Origin: Ferruginibacter sp.
GTDB taxonomy: Bacteria > Bacteroidota > Bacteroidia > Chitinophagales > Chitinophagaceae
DNA: 64,000 nucleotides
Assembly (NCBI GenBank): GCA_013141435.1
Contig: JABFQZ010000018.1
Span: 39,910 to 103,909, forward strand
Direction: 5' to 3'
Below the pieces are notes generated by a model. The model was not told the origin of the DNA. It did not search any database and worked only from the letters and a program-made list of their open reading frames with translations. The position numbers were made by a program, and so were the translations under genes. Below, piece by piece: positions 53,234 through 62,697 of this stretch. Each line of letters begins with the position of its first letter. The first letter of the stretch is position 1.

Positions 53234-54718
53234 ATGCAAAATCAGATAACATTAGAGCAAATTCAAAATTTTAAAGGCAAATACCCAAAGCAACTTTGGT
53301 ATTTATTTACTGTAGAAATGTGGGAGCGTTTTTGCTTTTATGGCATGCGTGGAGTATTGGTAATTTTTATGGTGGACAAACTGTTATTGAAAGATGATGC
53401 GGCTAGCCTACAGTATGGAGCCATACAGGCTTTCGTATATGCATTTACTTTTATAGGAGGCATTTTTGCCGATAAAATATTAGGGTTTAAAAAGTCTTTG
53501 TTGTTTGGAGGAATTGTAATGATATTGGGCAACTTACTCATTGCCTTTGCACCAGAGCAATTGTTTTATTATGGCATTGCTTTTTCCATTATTGGTACTG
53601 GGTTTTTCAAACCAAATATTTCGAGCATGGTGGGAGAGCTGTATCATGAAAAAGATAATAGAAGAGATGCAGGATACGGCATGTTTTATGCAGGTATAAA
53701 TGTGGGTGGTTTACTTGGCGGTGCATTGTGTGTTTATTTGGGCAAATACCATTCGTGGAATTTATGTTTTTTGGCAGCTGCAATTGTAATGGCAGCAGGA
53801 TTAATTACTTTTTTGGCAACAAAAAAACACCTTGGTCCTATTGGCGATTCGCCACTAAAAGCAATGCCTACACAAAAAAGAAATATAAGGGAAATAGCTG
53901 TGTATATAGGCTCTTTGCTTAGCATTCCGCTAATATTTATTATGGTAAAAAACACTGCTTACACCGATTATTTTATGTACACAATTGGTGCAATAGCAGT
54001 TTCTTATTTTATTTATGAAACCATAAAACTTGGCGAAATAAGTTTGCAGAAAAAACTAATTGCAGCTTTTGCATTTATATTTTTCTACTTTTTATTTAAT
54101 GCTATTTATGAGCAAAGTGGTGGCTCTTTATCGCTTTTTGCAAAAGATAATTTAAATCATAATTTATTGGGTTTTTCAATAGATCCTAATATTGTAAATA
54201 ATAGCTCAAATACACTTTTTGTAATAATTTTAAGCCCAGTTATAGGCTTGCTTTGGCTCTGGTTTGCAAAGAAAAAATTAGAACCTAATACGCTCATAAA
54301 ATTTGGTATAGGTTTCTTGTTTTTAGCTGCATCATTTTATATTTTTTATTATACAAAGTTTTTTGCAAATGCAGAAGGTATTACTTCTTTAAACATATTT
54401 ACATTTGCCTATTTTATTACAACAATAGGAGAACTTTGTTTAGGACCAATTGGTATGTCTATCATCACAAAATTATCGCCAAAAAAATTATTTGGAATGA
54501 TGATGGGTTTGTGGTTTTTAGCAAGTGCATTTGGACAATTAGCAGCAGGCAAATTAGGTGCCGAAATGTCAAAATCAAATGAAGGGGCAACATTGTTAGC
54601 GAAGTTACATTCTTATACAGATGGGTATTACAAACTTGCTATTTATTCATTAATAGCTGGGGTAATTTTAATTTTACTTTCGCCGGTTTTAAAAAAGTTA
54701 TTGCAAGATGTAAAGTAA
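53234..54718 (+). CDS. peptide MFS transporter (POT/PTR2), short form
   Basis: 494 residues. TVEMWERFCFYGMRGVLVIF carries the ExxER motif, followed by GFFKPNISSMVGELY and DAGYGMFYAGINVGG. It is a tandem paralogue of the preceding transporter without the long loop. Proton-coupled uptake of small peptides is expected. Confidence 0.9.
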   Translation: MQNQITLEQIQNFKGKYPKQLWYLFTVEMWERFCFYGMRGVLVIFMVDKLLLKDDAASLQYGAIQAFVYAFTFIGGIFADKILGFKKSLLFGGIVMILGNLLIAFAPEQLFYYGIAFSIIGTGFFKPNISSMVGELYHEKDNRRDAGYGMFYAGINVGGLLGGALCVYLGKYHSWNLCFLAAAIVMAAGLITFLATKKHLGPIGDSPLKAMPTQKRNIREIAVYIGSLLSIPLIFIMVKNTAYTDYFMYTIGAIAVSYFIYETIKLGEISLQKKLIAAFAFIFFYFLFNAIYEQSGGSLSLFAKDNLNHNLLGFSIDPNIVNNSSNTLFVIILSPVIGLLWLWFAKKKLEPNTLIKFGIGFLFLAASFYIFYYTKFFANAEGITSLNIFTFAYFITTIGELCLGPIGMSIITKLSPKKLFGMMMGLWFLASAFGQLAAGKLGAEMSKSNEGATLLAKLHSYTDGYYKLAIYSLIAGVILILLSPVLKKLLQDVK

Positions 54719-54772
54719 CAGTTGGCAGTATAATATTTTGGAGAACTAAGCTTCAAAAAAAAAATAAAATTC

Positions 54773-54800
54773 CGAATAACAATTAACGAATAACAATTAA
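54773..54800 (+). repeat. tandem 14-bp repeat before purD
   Basis: CGAATAACAATTAA occurs twice head to tail (54773-54786, 54787-54800), followed by a partial third CGAA. It lies 13 bases before the purD start. Confidence 0.75.
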
Positions 54801-54813
54801 CGAACTACACAAA

Positions 54814-56094
54814 ATGAACATACTTGTTTTAGGCTCTGGTGGTAGAGAGCATGCTTTTGTTTGGAAATTAAAGCAAAGCCCTTTGTGTACAAATCTTTTT
54901 GTAGCACCTGGTAATGCTGGCACTGCAAATATTTGCACAAATTTGGATATTGCGGTTTCCAATTTTGAAAGTATTGCAGAAGCTTCTTTAATTAATAATA
55001 TAGACTTAATACTAGTTGGGCCCGAAGAGCCTTTGGTAAAAGGTATTGTAGATTTTTTTAAAGCTAACGAAAACACAAAGCATATTAAAATTATTGGACC
55101 AAGCAAAGAAGCTGCACAACTAGAAGGTAGTAAAGCATACTCCAAAAATTTTATGCAAAGGCATGGTGTGCCTACTGCTACATATAAAGAATTTACCAAT
55201 AATAATTTTGATGAAGGAATTGAATATTTAAAAAACCATACGTTACCCATTGTATTAAAAGCCGATGGCTTAGCTGCAGGAAAAGGTGTTTTAATTTGCG
55301 AAACAACTGAAGACGCTATAGCTGAATTTGAATTAATGTTGAAACATTCAAAATTTGGAGAGGCAAGTAATAAAGTAGTAGTAGAGGCTTTTTTAGAAGG
55401 TATTGAAATGAGTGTTTTTGTACTTACCGATGGAAAAAACTTTGTACTATTGCCAGAGGCAAAGGATTACAAACGAATAGGAGAGGGAGATACAGGTTTA
55501 AACACTGGTGGCATGGGAGCTATAAGTCCGGTACCTCTCATGACAAAAAGTTTGAAACAAAAAATAATAAAAACCATTATTGAACCAACCATAAATGGAT
55601 TACAAAAAGATAAATTAGATTATAAAGGATTTGTGTTTATTGGCTTAATGATAAATAATGATGAACCTTTTGTAATAGAATATAATTGCCGTATGGGCGA
55701 CCCCGAAACCGAAGTGGTAATACCAAGGTTAGAAAATGATTTGGTAGAAATGTTAAGTGCTACAGCAACAGAAAACCTAGATAAAATTTCAGTAAAAGAG
55801 ATTACAGATGCTGCTGTGGCTATTGTAGCTGTTAGCGGTGGCTATCCGGGTCAATATAAAACTGGCGAAATAATTGATGATACAAATTTAGAGCCCTTAG
55901 TAGAAAGTATTTTATTTCATTCTAGTACTAAACTAATAGGCAATAATGTTGTAACCAATGGTGGTAGAGTATTTGTAGCCGTATCTTATGGGGTAAATAT
56001 AAAAGATGCTGTAAAAAAATCGAATAAATTGTTGCAACAAATAAAATTTAATGGTATGAATTTTAGGAAAGATATTGGATACGAATTTGTATAA
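54814..56094 (+). CDS. purD: phosphoribosylamine-glycine ligase
   Basis: 426 residues, ATP-grasp. N-terminal GSGGREHAFVWKL, the glycine-rich ATP loop KADGLAAGKGV (about 149), LNTGGMGAISPVP and EYNCRMGDPETE are all typical of PurD. It joins glycine to phosphoribosylamine in purine synthesis. Apparently a single-gene unit. Confidence 0.95.
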   Translation: MNILVLGSGGREHAFVWKLKQSPLCTNLFVAPGNAGTANICTNLDIAVSNFESIAEASLINNIDLILVGPEEPLVKGIVDFFKANENTKHIKIIGPSKEAAQLEGSKAYSKNFMQRHGVPTATYKEFTNNNFDEGIEYLKNHTLPIVLKADGLAAGKGVLICETTEDAIAEFELMLKHSKFGEASNKVVVEAFLEGIEMSVFVLTDGKNFVLLPEAKDYKRIGEGDTGLNTGGMGAISPVPLMTKSLKQKIIKTIIEPTINGLQKDKLDYKGFVFIGLMINNDEPFVIEYNCRMGDPETEVVIPRLENDLVEMLSATATENLDKISVKEITDAAVAIVAVSGGYPGQYKTGEIIDDTNLEPLVESILFHSSTKLIGNNVVTNGGRVFVAVSYGVNIKDAVKKSNKLLQQIKFNGMNFRKDIGYEFV

Positions 56095-56292
56095 ATTCTT
56101 AAAATATCAACCTTATTTTTTCTTCAAAAAACAATATGCTAAATAAATTAGCAACAAGCTTTGCAGGAAAGGTTTTCAGCGAAAAATAAAACTAAAAAAA
56201 TATTTAAGAAAAAATGATTTTGTGTGTTGTTAAATGAAATATTTATACCAACTTCGCAAAAATAATTTTTAATATTTATCCCCCCGCATAAA

Positions 56293-57318
56293 ATGGGCCT
56301 TTTTAATTTTTTCACACAAGAAATTGCAATAGATTTAGGTACTGCAAATACCCTCATAATTCATAATGACGAAGTAGTTGTAAACGAGCCATCAATAGTA
56401 GCTTTGGATAGAAACAATCCAAAACTTTTATTGGCCGTTGGAAAAAAAGCATTGATGATGCATGAAAAAACCCACGAAAGTATTAGAACAGTTAGACCAT
56501 TGAGAGATGGAGTGATAGCTGACTTTAATGCAGCCGAGCTTATGATTCGAGAATTTATAAAAATGGTTTATCCTAAAAAACCATTTTTAGCACCAAGCTG
56601 GCGTATGATGATTTGCATACCAAGTAGCATAACAGAGGTAGAAAAAAGGGCAGTTAGAGATAGTGCTGAGCAAGCAGGAGCAAAAGAAGTTTATTTAATA
56701 CATGAGCCTATGGCAGCTGCTTTGGGTATTGGTATAGATGTAGAAGAACCTGTGGGAAATATGATAATTGATATTGGCGGTGGTACTACAGGTATTACTG
56801 TTATAGCATTGGCAGGTATTGTTTGCGATCAAAGCATAAGAGTAGCTGGTGATGAATTTACCGCTGATATTATGGAAGCGCTTCGTCGCTACCATTCGTT
56901 GCTAATTGGCGAACGTACTGCCGAGCAAATAAAAATACAAGTTGGAGCTGCTATGAAAGATTTAGATAACCCACCAGATGATATACCTGTAAACGGAAGA
57001 GATTTAGTAACTGGTATTCCTAAACAAGTAATGGTAAGTTATCAAGAAGTAGCCGAAGCATTAGATAAAAGTGTATTTAAAATTGAAGAAGCAATTTTAA
57101 AAGCTTTAGAAACTACACCACCTGAGCTAGCATCGGATATTTATAGAAGAGGGCTTTATCTAACTGGCGGTGGTGCATTGCTTAGAGGGCTTGATAAAAG
57201 AATTTCGGCAAAAATAAAATTACCTGTACATGTAGCTGACGATCCGCTAAAGAGTGTTGTAAGAGGTACTGGGCTTGCATTAAAAAATTACGATAGATAT
57301 CCTTTTGTAATGCGTTAA
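56293..57318 (+). CDS. mreB: rod shape-determining protein MreB
   Basis: 341 residues, actin fold. Phosphate loops AIDLGTANTLI (about 12-22) and IDIGGGTTGITV (about 157-168), the hinge YLTGGGALLRGLDKRI, and an N-terminal amphipathic helix (MGLFNFFTQE). It forms membrane-bound filaments that guide lateral wall synthesis. First gene of mreBCD-mrdA-rodA, 138 bases before mreC. Bases 56095-56292 hold no convincing gene. Confidence 0.96.
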   Translation: MGLFNFFTQEIAIDLGTANTLIIHNDEVVVNEPSIVALDRNNPKLLLAVGKKALMMHEKTHESIRTVRPLRDGVIADFNAAELMIREFIKMVYPKKPFLAPSWRMMICIPSSITEVEKRAVRDSAEQAGAKEVYLIHEPMAAALGIGIDVEEPVGNMIIDIGGGTTGITVIALAGIVCDQSIRVAGDEFTADIMEALRRYHSLLIGERTAEQIKIQVGAAMKDLDNPPDDIPVNGRDLVTGIPKQVMVSYQEVAEALDKSVFKIEEAILKALETTPPELASDIYRRGLYLTGGGALLRGLDKRISAKIKLPVHVADDPLKSVVRGTGLALKNYDRYPFVMR

Positions 57319-57456
57319 AAAAAGCGTATTTTTTGTTACAAAAAAACATGGCTAAGAAATTACTTAATTATTGAATGTTAAATTCTGAATTGTCTGTTTT
57401 GCAGCACCCCATTATTTATAATTCTTAATTTAAAAATTCAAAATACATTTTCTTCT

Positions 57457-58317
57457 GTGCGTAATATTTTTATTTTTTTAAGACATTATTCTCATCTATT
57501 ACTACTGCTGTTTTTACAAGCAATATGTATTTATTTTATTGTAAGCTATAGCAAAACCCACCAAGCTGCATTTAGCAATACCATGAACAATTTTACTGGT
57601 AAAATAAATGGGCAATATAATAAAGTAGAATATTATTTTAATCTTTCTCGTACCAATGATTCGCTTGTAAAAGCAAATGAAATTTTATACAATAAACTTC
57701 GTAATAATTTCAATATACCCGACTCTGCAAATAAATTGGTTGTGGATAGTGTACGGATAGATTCATTAATAAGATACCGTAAATTTAATTATTTGAGTGC
57801 AAAAGTTGTATCCAACAGTGTTTCGTTGCAAAGTAATTTTATAGTAATTACTGGCGAAAATGTAAAGTTATTTAAAAAAGGAATGGGCGTAGTGGGTGTA
57901 AATAACGATGTAGTAGGGGTAATTACAGAAGTAGATGGTGACTATGCAGTTGTAATGAGCTTACTACACAAGGATAATAGTAAAATAAGTGGTAAATTAT
58001 TTAAAGGAACAGAAACAGGCACAATAATTTGGAATGGTGTACAACCCAATATTTTATCGCTTACCAATATTCCAAAAAGTGCTAAAGTAGCCAAAGGCGA
58101 TTCTATAATTACTAGTGGTTATAGTGCATTTTTTCCAAAAGGTATTTTAATTGGCAGAGTAATTGATGTAAAGCCCGAAACAGCAAATAATAATTTTAAA
58201 ATTACTTTTAAATCCGCTGCAGATTTTTATAATTTAGAATATGTGTACGCCATACAAAGTATAGATGCTGAGCCTATAAATAACATTTTAGAAAAAAATA
58301 AAGCGGCTACAAATTAA
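57457..58317 (+). CDS. mreC: rod shape-determining protein MreC
   Basis: 286 residues: a short cytoplasmic start, one membrane helix (about 13-32), a coiled coil and two beta domains with GVVGVNNDVVGVITEVDGDYAVVMSLLH (in part). It starts with GTG; no ATG in frame gives the complete N-terminus (MRNIFIFLRHYS). It scaffolds PBP2 and RodA. The stop overlaps the mreD start (TAATG). Confidence 0.92.
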   Translation: MRNIFIFLRHYSHLLLLLFLQAICIYFIVSYSKTHQAAFSNTMNNFTGKINGQYNKVEYYFNLSRTNDSLVKANEILYNKLRNNFNIPDSANKLVVDSVRIDSLIRYRKFNYLSAKVVSNSVSLQSNFIVITGENVKLFKKGMGVVGVNNDVVGVITEVDGDYAVVMSLLHKDNSKISGKLFKGTETGTIIWNGVQPNILSLTNIPKSAKVAKGDSIITSGYSAFFPKGILIGRVIDVKPETANNNFKITFKSAADFYNLEYVYAIQSIDAEPINNILEKNKAATN

Positions 58318-58850
58318 TGAGTGTTTTAGTAAAAAATATATTGAGAGCAATTTTATTTATGCTAGTGCAAGTATTTGTATTAGATAAAATAGTGTTACAC
58401 CAAATGGTAACACCATATATTTATTTTTTGTTTGTACTTTGGTTGCCATTTAAAATGAGCCGTGCTTGGCTTATGATTATTGCATTTGTATATGGTTTTA
58501 TTTTAGATAGTTTTCAGCACAACCCTGGATTTCATGCAGCAGCTTGTGTACTCATTGCATACATAAGGCCGTTTTTAGTAAACATTTTTATACCGCAAGA
58601 AGGTGCCGACACTAACTTTGCAGAACCTTCAATAAAAAGTATGGGTGGCATATTACCGTATGCATTTTTTATGACTGTGCTTAGTTTGTTTCATAATGCT
58701 TGGCTTTTTTTATTGGAAGCTTGGCAATTTGGCAATTTTTGGTATTTTTTATTTAAAACAATTCTTTCTACTGTAATAAGTATTTTGCTAATTATCATTA
58801 CCGAATTAATTTTTGTGCGAAAACAAAAATTTAGAACAAATACTGTTTAA
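58317..58850 (+). CDS. mreD: rod shape-determining protein MreD
   Basis: 177 residues with five or six membrane helices; the order LPFKMSRAWLMIIAFVYGFILDSFQHNPGFHAA (in part) is typical of MreD in this phylum. Overlaps mreC by one base. A 225-base spacer with repeat copy C separates it from mrdA. Confidence 0.85.
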   Translation: MSVLVKNILRAILFMLVQVFVLDKIVLHQMVTPYIYFLFVLWLPFKMSRAWLMIIAFVYGFILDSFQHNPGFHAAACVLIAYIRPFLVNIFIPQEGADTNFAEPSIKSMGGILPYAFFMTVLSLFHNAWLFLLEAWQFGNFWYFLFKTILSTVISILLIIITELIFVRKQKFRTNTV

Positions 58851-58934
58851 AATTATTTACCTTTTATGAAAACAAATTTCAGAAAAGTTGTGATTAACAA
58901 AATGGAAAATGCTGATAAAGATTTTGAGATGAAG

Positions 58935-58995
58935 GGCTGCGACGCTTAGACGAAAATCCTTTTTTTTTTGAAAAAGATTGAAGGCGGGCGACGAA
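58935..58995. repeat. dispersed intergenic repeat, copy C
   Basis: GCTGCGACGCTTAGACGAAA and TCCTTTTTTTTTT, then GAAAAAGATTGAAGGCGGGC. The GAAAAT.CTTTTT and AAAAAGATTGAAG blocks match copies A and B with a very short spacer. It interrupts the mre-mrd operon. Confidence 0.55.
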
Positions 58996-59075
58996 CAAAT
59001 ACTTGGTATGATAATATGCTCAGAGCCCACATGGAAAATGCTTTTAATAAAAGTATAAATTTTTAATTTTATAAA

Positions 59076-61247
59076 ATGTCTGTCTTTAACCAAAGTAGAA
59101 AAAATGTAGTGATACTTGTTTTTATAACAATGTTCATAATTATTATTGGCCAACTTGCCAACTTACAACTTTTCTCTAGTGGCTTAAGCGAAGCTGCATT
59201 GGCGCAAGGCACTTTTCGTAAAGTTATATATCCCGAAAGAGGCATTGTTTTTGATAGAAATAAAAATGCAATACTTGAAAATACCACTACCTACGATTTA
59301 ATGCTTACGCCAAACAAATTAAAAGGTATAGACACATTTGGTATTTGCAAAATATTAGGTATAGATACTGCACAGTTTAAGAAAAAAGTAGTAGAACTTA
59401 TTATAAAAAATGGAAGAGCAAGAGCATCAGTATTTGAAGGATTGTTGAGCCCCGATAAAATGGCTATGCTTAATGAAAGCATGTATTTATTTGCCCCAGC
59501 ATTTTTTATGCAAGAGCGTAGCATGCGTACCTATCCTTACGATGCTGCTGCAAATGTACTTGGTTATACATCGGAGGTAGATACAAGTTTTATACGAAAA
59601 CATAAAGATGAAGGTTACGCACCAGGCGATTATGCAGGCTTAACAGGTATTGAAAGAAGCTACGAAAAAGTACTTATGGGGCAGCGTGGAATAGAGTACT
59701 GGAAAAGAGATAACAAAAACCGCCTTACCGAAAAATTAGAAAACGGCAAGTATGATACTACACAAGTTGCAGGGCAAAATTTGCACACATCGTTAGATAT
59801 AAAATTGCAAGAGCTTGGCGAAAAACTAATGCAAAATAAGCTTGGCTCTATAGTGGCAATAGACCCAAAAACTGGCGGAATATTAGCCATGGTAAGTGCG
59901 CCTACTTACCAACCAAAATATTTAACCGGTGCCGAACGTAAAAAACATTTTTCGGAATTGTATTCAAATCCGGCTTTGCCATTGCTTAATAGAACGGTAA
60001 ATGCAGAGTATTCGCCAGGTTCTACTTTTAAAACCCTACAAGCCTTAGTAGGGCTGCATGAAGGAGTTATTGCACCAAGCTTTAGTGTAAGCTGTGGTGG
60101 TGCTTTTTATGGTTGTGGTGGTGGTAAGCCAATGAAATGTTTGGACTATGGAACCTTTAATTTGCGTAATGCCATTACTGTATCAGACAATACCTATTTT
60201 GCTACAGTAATGCAAAGAGTAATTAATAATCCTAAATATTCCAATGCAGATAGTTCTTTAAATTTAGATTCGAGCCTTGCAGTATGGAATAGATATATGT
60301 ATGCATTTGGGCTTGGTCATAAATTGGGTGTAGATGTGCCAACTGAAAGAAAAGGATTTATACCAACTCCAGCATATTTTAATAAAATATATGGTTCGCA
60401 TAAATGGAATTATTGCAGCTTCCGATCTTGCAGTATTGGACAAGGAGAGGTAACTACCACACCGCTGCAAGTAGCAAACGAAATGGCATACATAGCAAAT
60501 AAAGGTTGGTACTATACTCCGCATGTAGTGGACTCTATAGATGGCGGAGATAAATTCGAATTGCTAAAAAAATATAAAATAAAAAACCACCCGATAGATA
60601 TAGCTGATAGTGTTTTTGATGTAGTACATGATGGTATGCAAGGAGTGCTAGAAAGAGGCACAGGTGGTAATGCAAGAGTAAAAGGTATAAATATTTGCGG
60701 AAAAACGGGCACAGTAGAAAACTACTACCGTGGAAAAAAACAAGAAAACCACTCATTTTTTTGTGCCTTTGCTCCTAGAGAAAACCCAAAAATTGCTATT
60801 ATGTGTGTGGTAGAAAACAGTGGTAGATTTGGTGGAACATATGCTGCACCTATTGTTGGGCTTATGATAGAAAAATATTTAAAAGATTCTATAACCGATA
60901 AAGGAAGGTTAGCAAAAATTGAAAGTTTAGCAAAATTGAGTTTAATACCAAAAAAGATTTATGCCGAAATGCGAATACAAGATTCTGTAAGGCATGCAGG
61001 AGACTCGGCTTATTTAATTGCAAAAGGGTTTATCAAAATAATTAAAGATACCACAGGTATAGATGATGATAGTGAAGAAGAACAAGCAATAAATAAACTG
61101 GTAAAAGAAAAACAAGAAAAAGAAAAAAAAGATAAAGAGGAAGAGAAAAAGAAAATAATAAAGCCAGAAGCAATTTTGCCAAACGAAAAAAAGAAAACAA
61201 TAGAAACAGATTCTTTAGCAAAAAAAGACGAAGAACAACCACAATAA
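59076..61247 (+). CDS. mrdA: penicillin-binding protein 2 (peptidoglycan transpeptidase)
   Basis: 723 residues: one N-terminal membrane helix (about 11-30), PBP dimerisation domain, then the transpeptidase with S316-T-F-K319 (SPGSTFK), SDN in ITVSDNTYF and KTG in ICGKTGTVENYY (about 543). The last 70 residues are an unusual Lys/Glu-rich tail after the catalytic domain. It cross-links lateral wall with RodA, whose gene follows after four bases. Confidence 0.94.
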   Translation: MSVFNQSRKNVVILVFITMFIIIIGQLANLQLFSSGLSEAALAQGTFRKVIYPERGIVFDRNKNAILENTTTYDLMLTPNKLKGIDTFGICKILGIDTAQFKKKVVELIIKNGRARASVFEGLLSPDKMAMLNESMYLFAPAFFMQERSMRTYPYDAAANVLGYTSEVDTSFIRKHKDEGYAPGDYAGLTGIERSYEKVLMGQRGIEYWKRDNKNRLTEKLENGKYDTTQVAGQNLHTSLDIKLQELGEKLMQNKLGSIVAIDPKTGGILAMVSAPTYQPKYLTGAERKKHFSELYSNPALPLLNRTVNAEYSPGSTFKTLQALVGLHEGVIAPSFSVSCGGAFYGCGGGKPMKCLDYGTFNLRNAITVSDNTYFATVMQRVINNPKYSNADSSLNLDSSLAVWNRYMYAFGLGHKLGVDVPTERKGFIPTPAYFNKIYGSHKWNYCSFRSCSIGQGEVTTTPLQVANEMAYIANKGWYYTPHVVDSIDGGDKFELLKKYKIKNHPIDIADSVFDVVHDGMQGVLERGTGGNARVKGINICGKTGTVENYYRGKKQENHSFFCAFAPRENPKIAIMCVVENSGRFGGTYAAPIVGLMIEKYLKDSITDKGRLAKIESLAKLSLIPKKIYAEMRIQDSVRHAGDSAYLIAKGFIKIIKDTTGIDDDSEEEQAINKLVKEKQEKEKKDKEEEKKKIIKPEAILPNEKKKTIETDSLAKKDEEQPQ

Positions 61248-61251
61248 TAAA

Positions 61252-62607
61252 ATGTATCAACAACGCAATTCAAGTTTAGTAAAAGGAAACGATAAAGTAA
61301 CTATATGGTTATATGCCATTATTATTTTAATAGGGTTGGTATGCATATATTCGGTAGAGTATAAAAGCACCGATAATTTTATACAAACGCTTATTGGTTT
61401 CAAAAAAAATTACAGCAAACAATTTTTCTTTTTTTTAGCTTGTTGTGTTATTGGCATATTTATTTTATTGATCGATAGTAAATTGTTTACTGCCACCGCT
61501 AACCTAAGTTACCTCATAGGTATTGTACTAATTTTAGCCACATTTGTTTTAGGAAAAGAAATAAAGGGCTCTAAAAGCTGGATTCCGCTTGGCTTTATGA
61601 ACTTGCAACCAGTAGAGCTTTGTAAAATATTTACAGCATTGGCATTGGCCAAATTTATTTCGCTACAAGAAACCGATTTTACAAAACCCAAATCGCAAGC
61701 TATAGCTGCTGCTATTGCATTTTCCCCTGCGGTACTTTCTATACTGCAAGGCGAAACAGGTTTGGCTTTAGTTTATTTTTCTTTTTTAATACCAATGTAT
61801 AGAGAAGGGTTGCCACCAGGTTATTTAATTGCAGGGTTTTCTATGGGAGTATTATTGGTTGTATCATTATTATTTCCTACAAAAACTTTGGTTATTGCAT
61901 TTACCATTATTGCCGCATTGCTTATTTGGCTTAATAAAAAGCAATTTAGAAGAAATAAGAGCTTACTTACTATCATACTTAGCGCTTGGCTTTTTTGTAC
62001 AGTATTTGTTTGGGTATTAGTGCCATTGGTATTTACAAAAGTTTTAAAAGGTTATCAGGCCGATAGAATTTTTAGCATGGTAGGTAAAGAAAATCCTTTT
62101 TTAAATAAAAACAATACAGTTGCTTTAACCGATGCACAAGAAAAAGAAAAAAAGAAAAAAAGTGAAGGGCAAGATTATAATGTAAAACAATCAAAAATAG
62201 CCATAGGCTCTGGTGGTTTTTTGGGCAAAGGTTTTTTAAAAGGTACGCAAACACAAGGCGATTTTGTGCCCGAGCAGCATACCGATTTTATATTTACATC
62301 TGTAGGCGAAAACTTTGGTTTTTGGGGTACTACAATACTTATGCTTTTATATTTAGCTTTATTGCTACGCATAGTATTTATAGCCGAAAGGCAACGAAGC
62401 ACCTTTAGCAGAGTATATGCATACAGCGTTGCAGCAATTTTATTTTTTCATATTGTTGTAAATGTATGTGTAACAATTGGGCTTGCACCAGTTATCGGCA
62501 TTACGCTTCCGCTAATGAGTTACGGAGGCTCATCATTAATTACATTTACAATTTTAATTTTTATTTTAATAAAATTAGATGCCGATAGACAGATGGTGCT
62601 CAGATAA
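61252..62607 (+). CDS. rodA: rod shape-determining protein RodA (SEDS glycosyltransferase)
   Basis: 451 residues with about ten membrane helices. SEDS marks: KGSKSWIPLGFMNLQPVELCK, GETGLALVYF, HTDFIFTSVGENFGFWG and the terminal GLAPVIGITLPLMSYGGSS. The extracytoplasmic loop before HTDF is long and carries a Lys/Glu cluster (AQEKEKKKKSEG). It polymerises glycan strands for PBP2. Confidence 0.94.
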   Translation: MYQQRNSSLVKGNDKVTIWLYAIIILIGLVCIYSVEYKSTDNFIQTLIGFKKNYSKQFFFFLACCVIGIFILLIDSKLFTATANLSYLIGIVLILATFVLGKEIKGSKSWIPLGFMNLQPVELCKIFTALALAKFISLQETDFTKPKSQAIAAAIAFSPAVLSILQGETGLALVYFSFLIPMYREGLPPGYLIAGFSMGVLLVVSLLFPTKTLVIAFTIIAALLIWLNKKQFRRNKSLLTIILSAWLFCTVFVWVLVPLVFTKVLKGYQADRIFSMVGKENPFLNKNNTVALTDAQEKEKKKKSEGQDYNVKQSKIAIGSGGFLGKGFLKGTQTQGDFVPEQHTDFIFTSVGENFGFWGTTILMLLYLALLLRIVFIAERQRSTFSRVYAYSVAAILFFHIVVNVCVTIGLAPVIGITLPLMSYGGSSLITFTILIFILIKLDADRQMVLR

Positions 62608-62640
62608 TGAATAATTGAGTAATGAATAATTTTTTTACTC

Positions 62641-62694
62641 AATCTATTTTATTTTCAAAAATCTCAATACTCAATACTAACATCTCAATACTTC
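62641..62694 (+). repeat. TATTGAGATA-word repeat before the metallo-hydrolase gene
   Basis: Contains AATCTCAATACTCAATACTA and ACATCTCAATACTTCC; the same words as in the atp spacers, here as a single arm without a clear inverse partner (a weak one may be the GAGTAATGAATAAT stretch just before). Confidence 0.55.
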
Positions 62695-62697
62695 CTC

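Noticed and set aside
56136..56189. 17-codon frame before mreB (starting MLNKLATSFAGK)
   Set aside because: No run of regulatory codons, no terminator or alternative stem next to it, and no promoter match; nothing supports a leader peptide.
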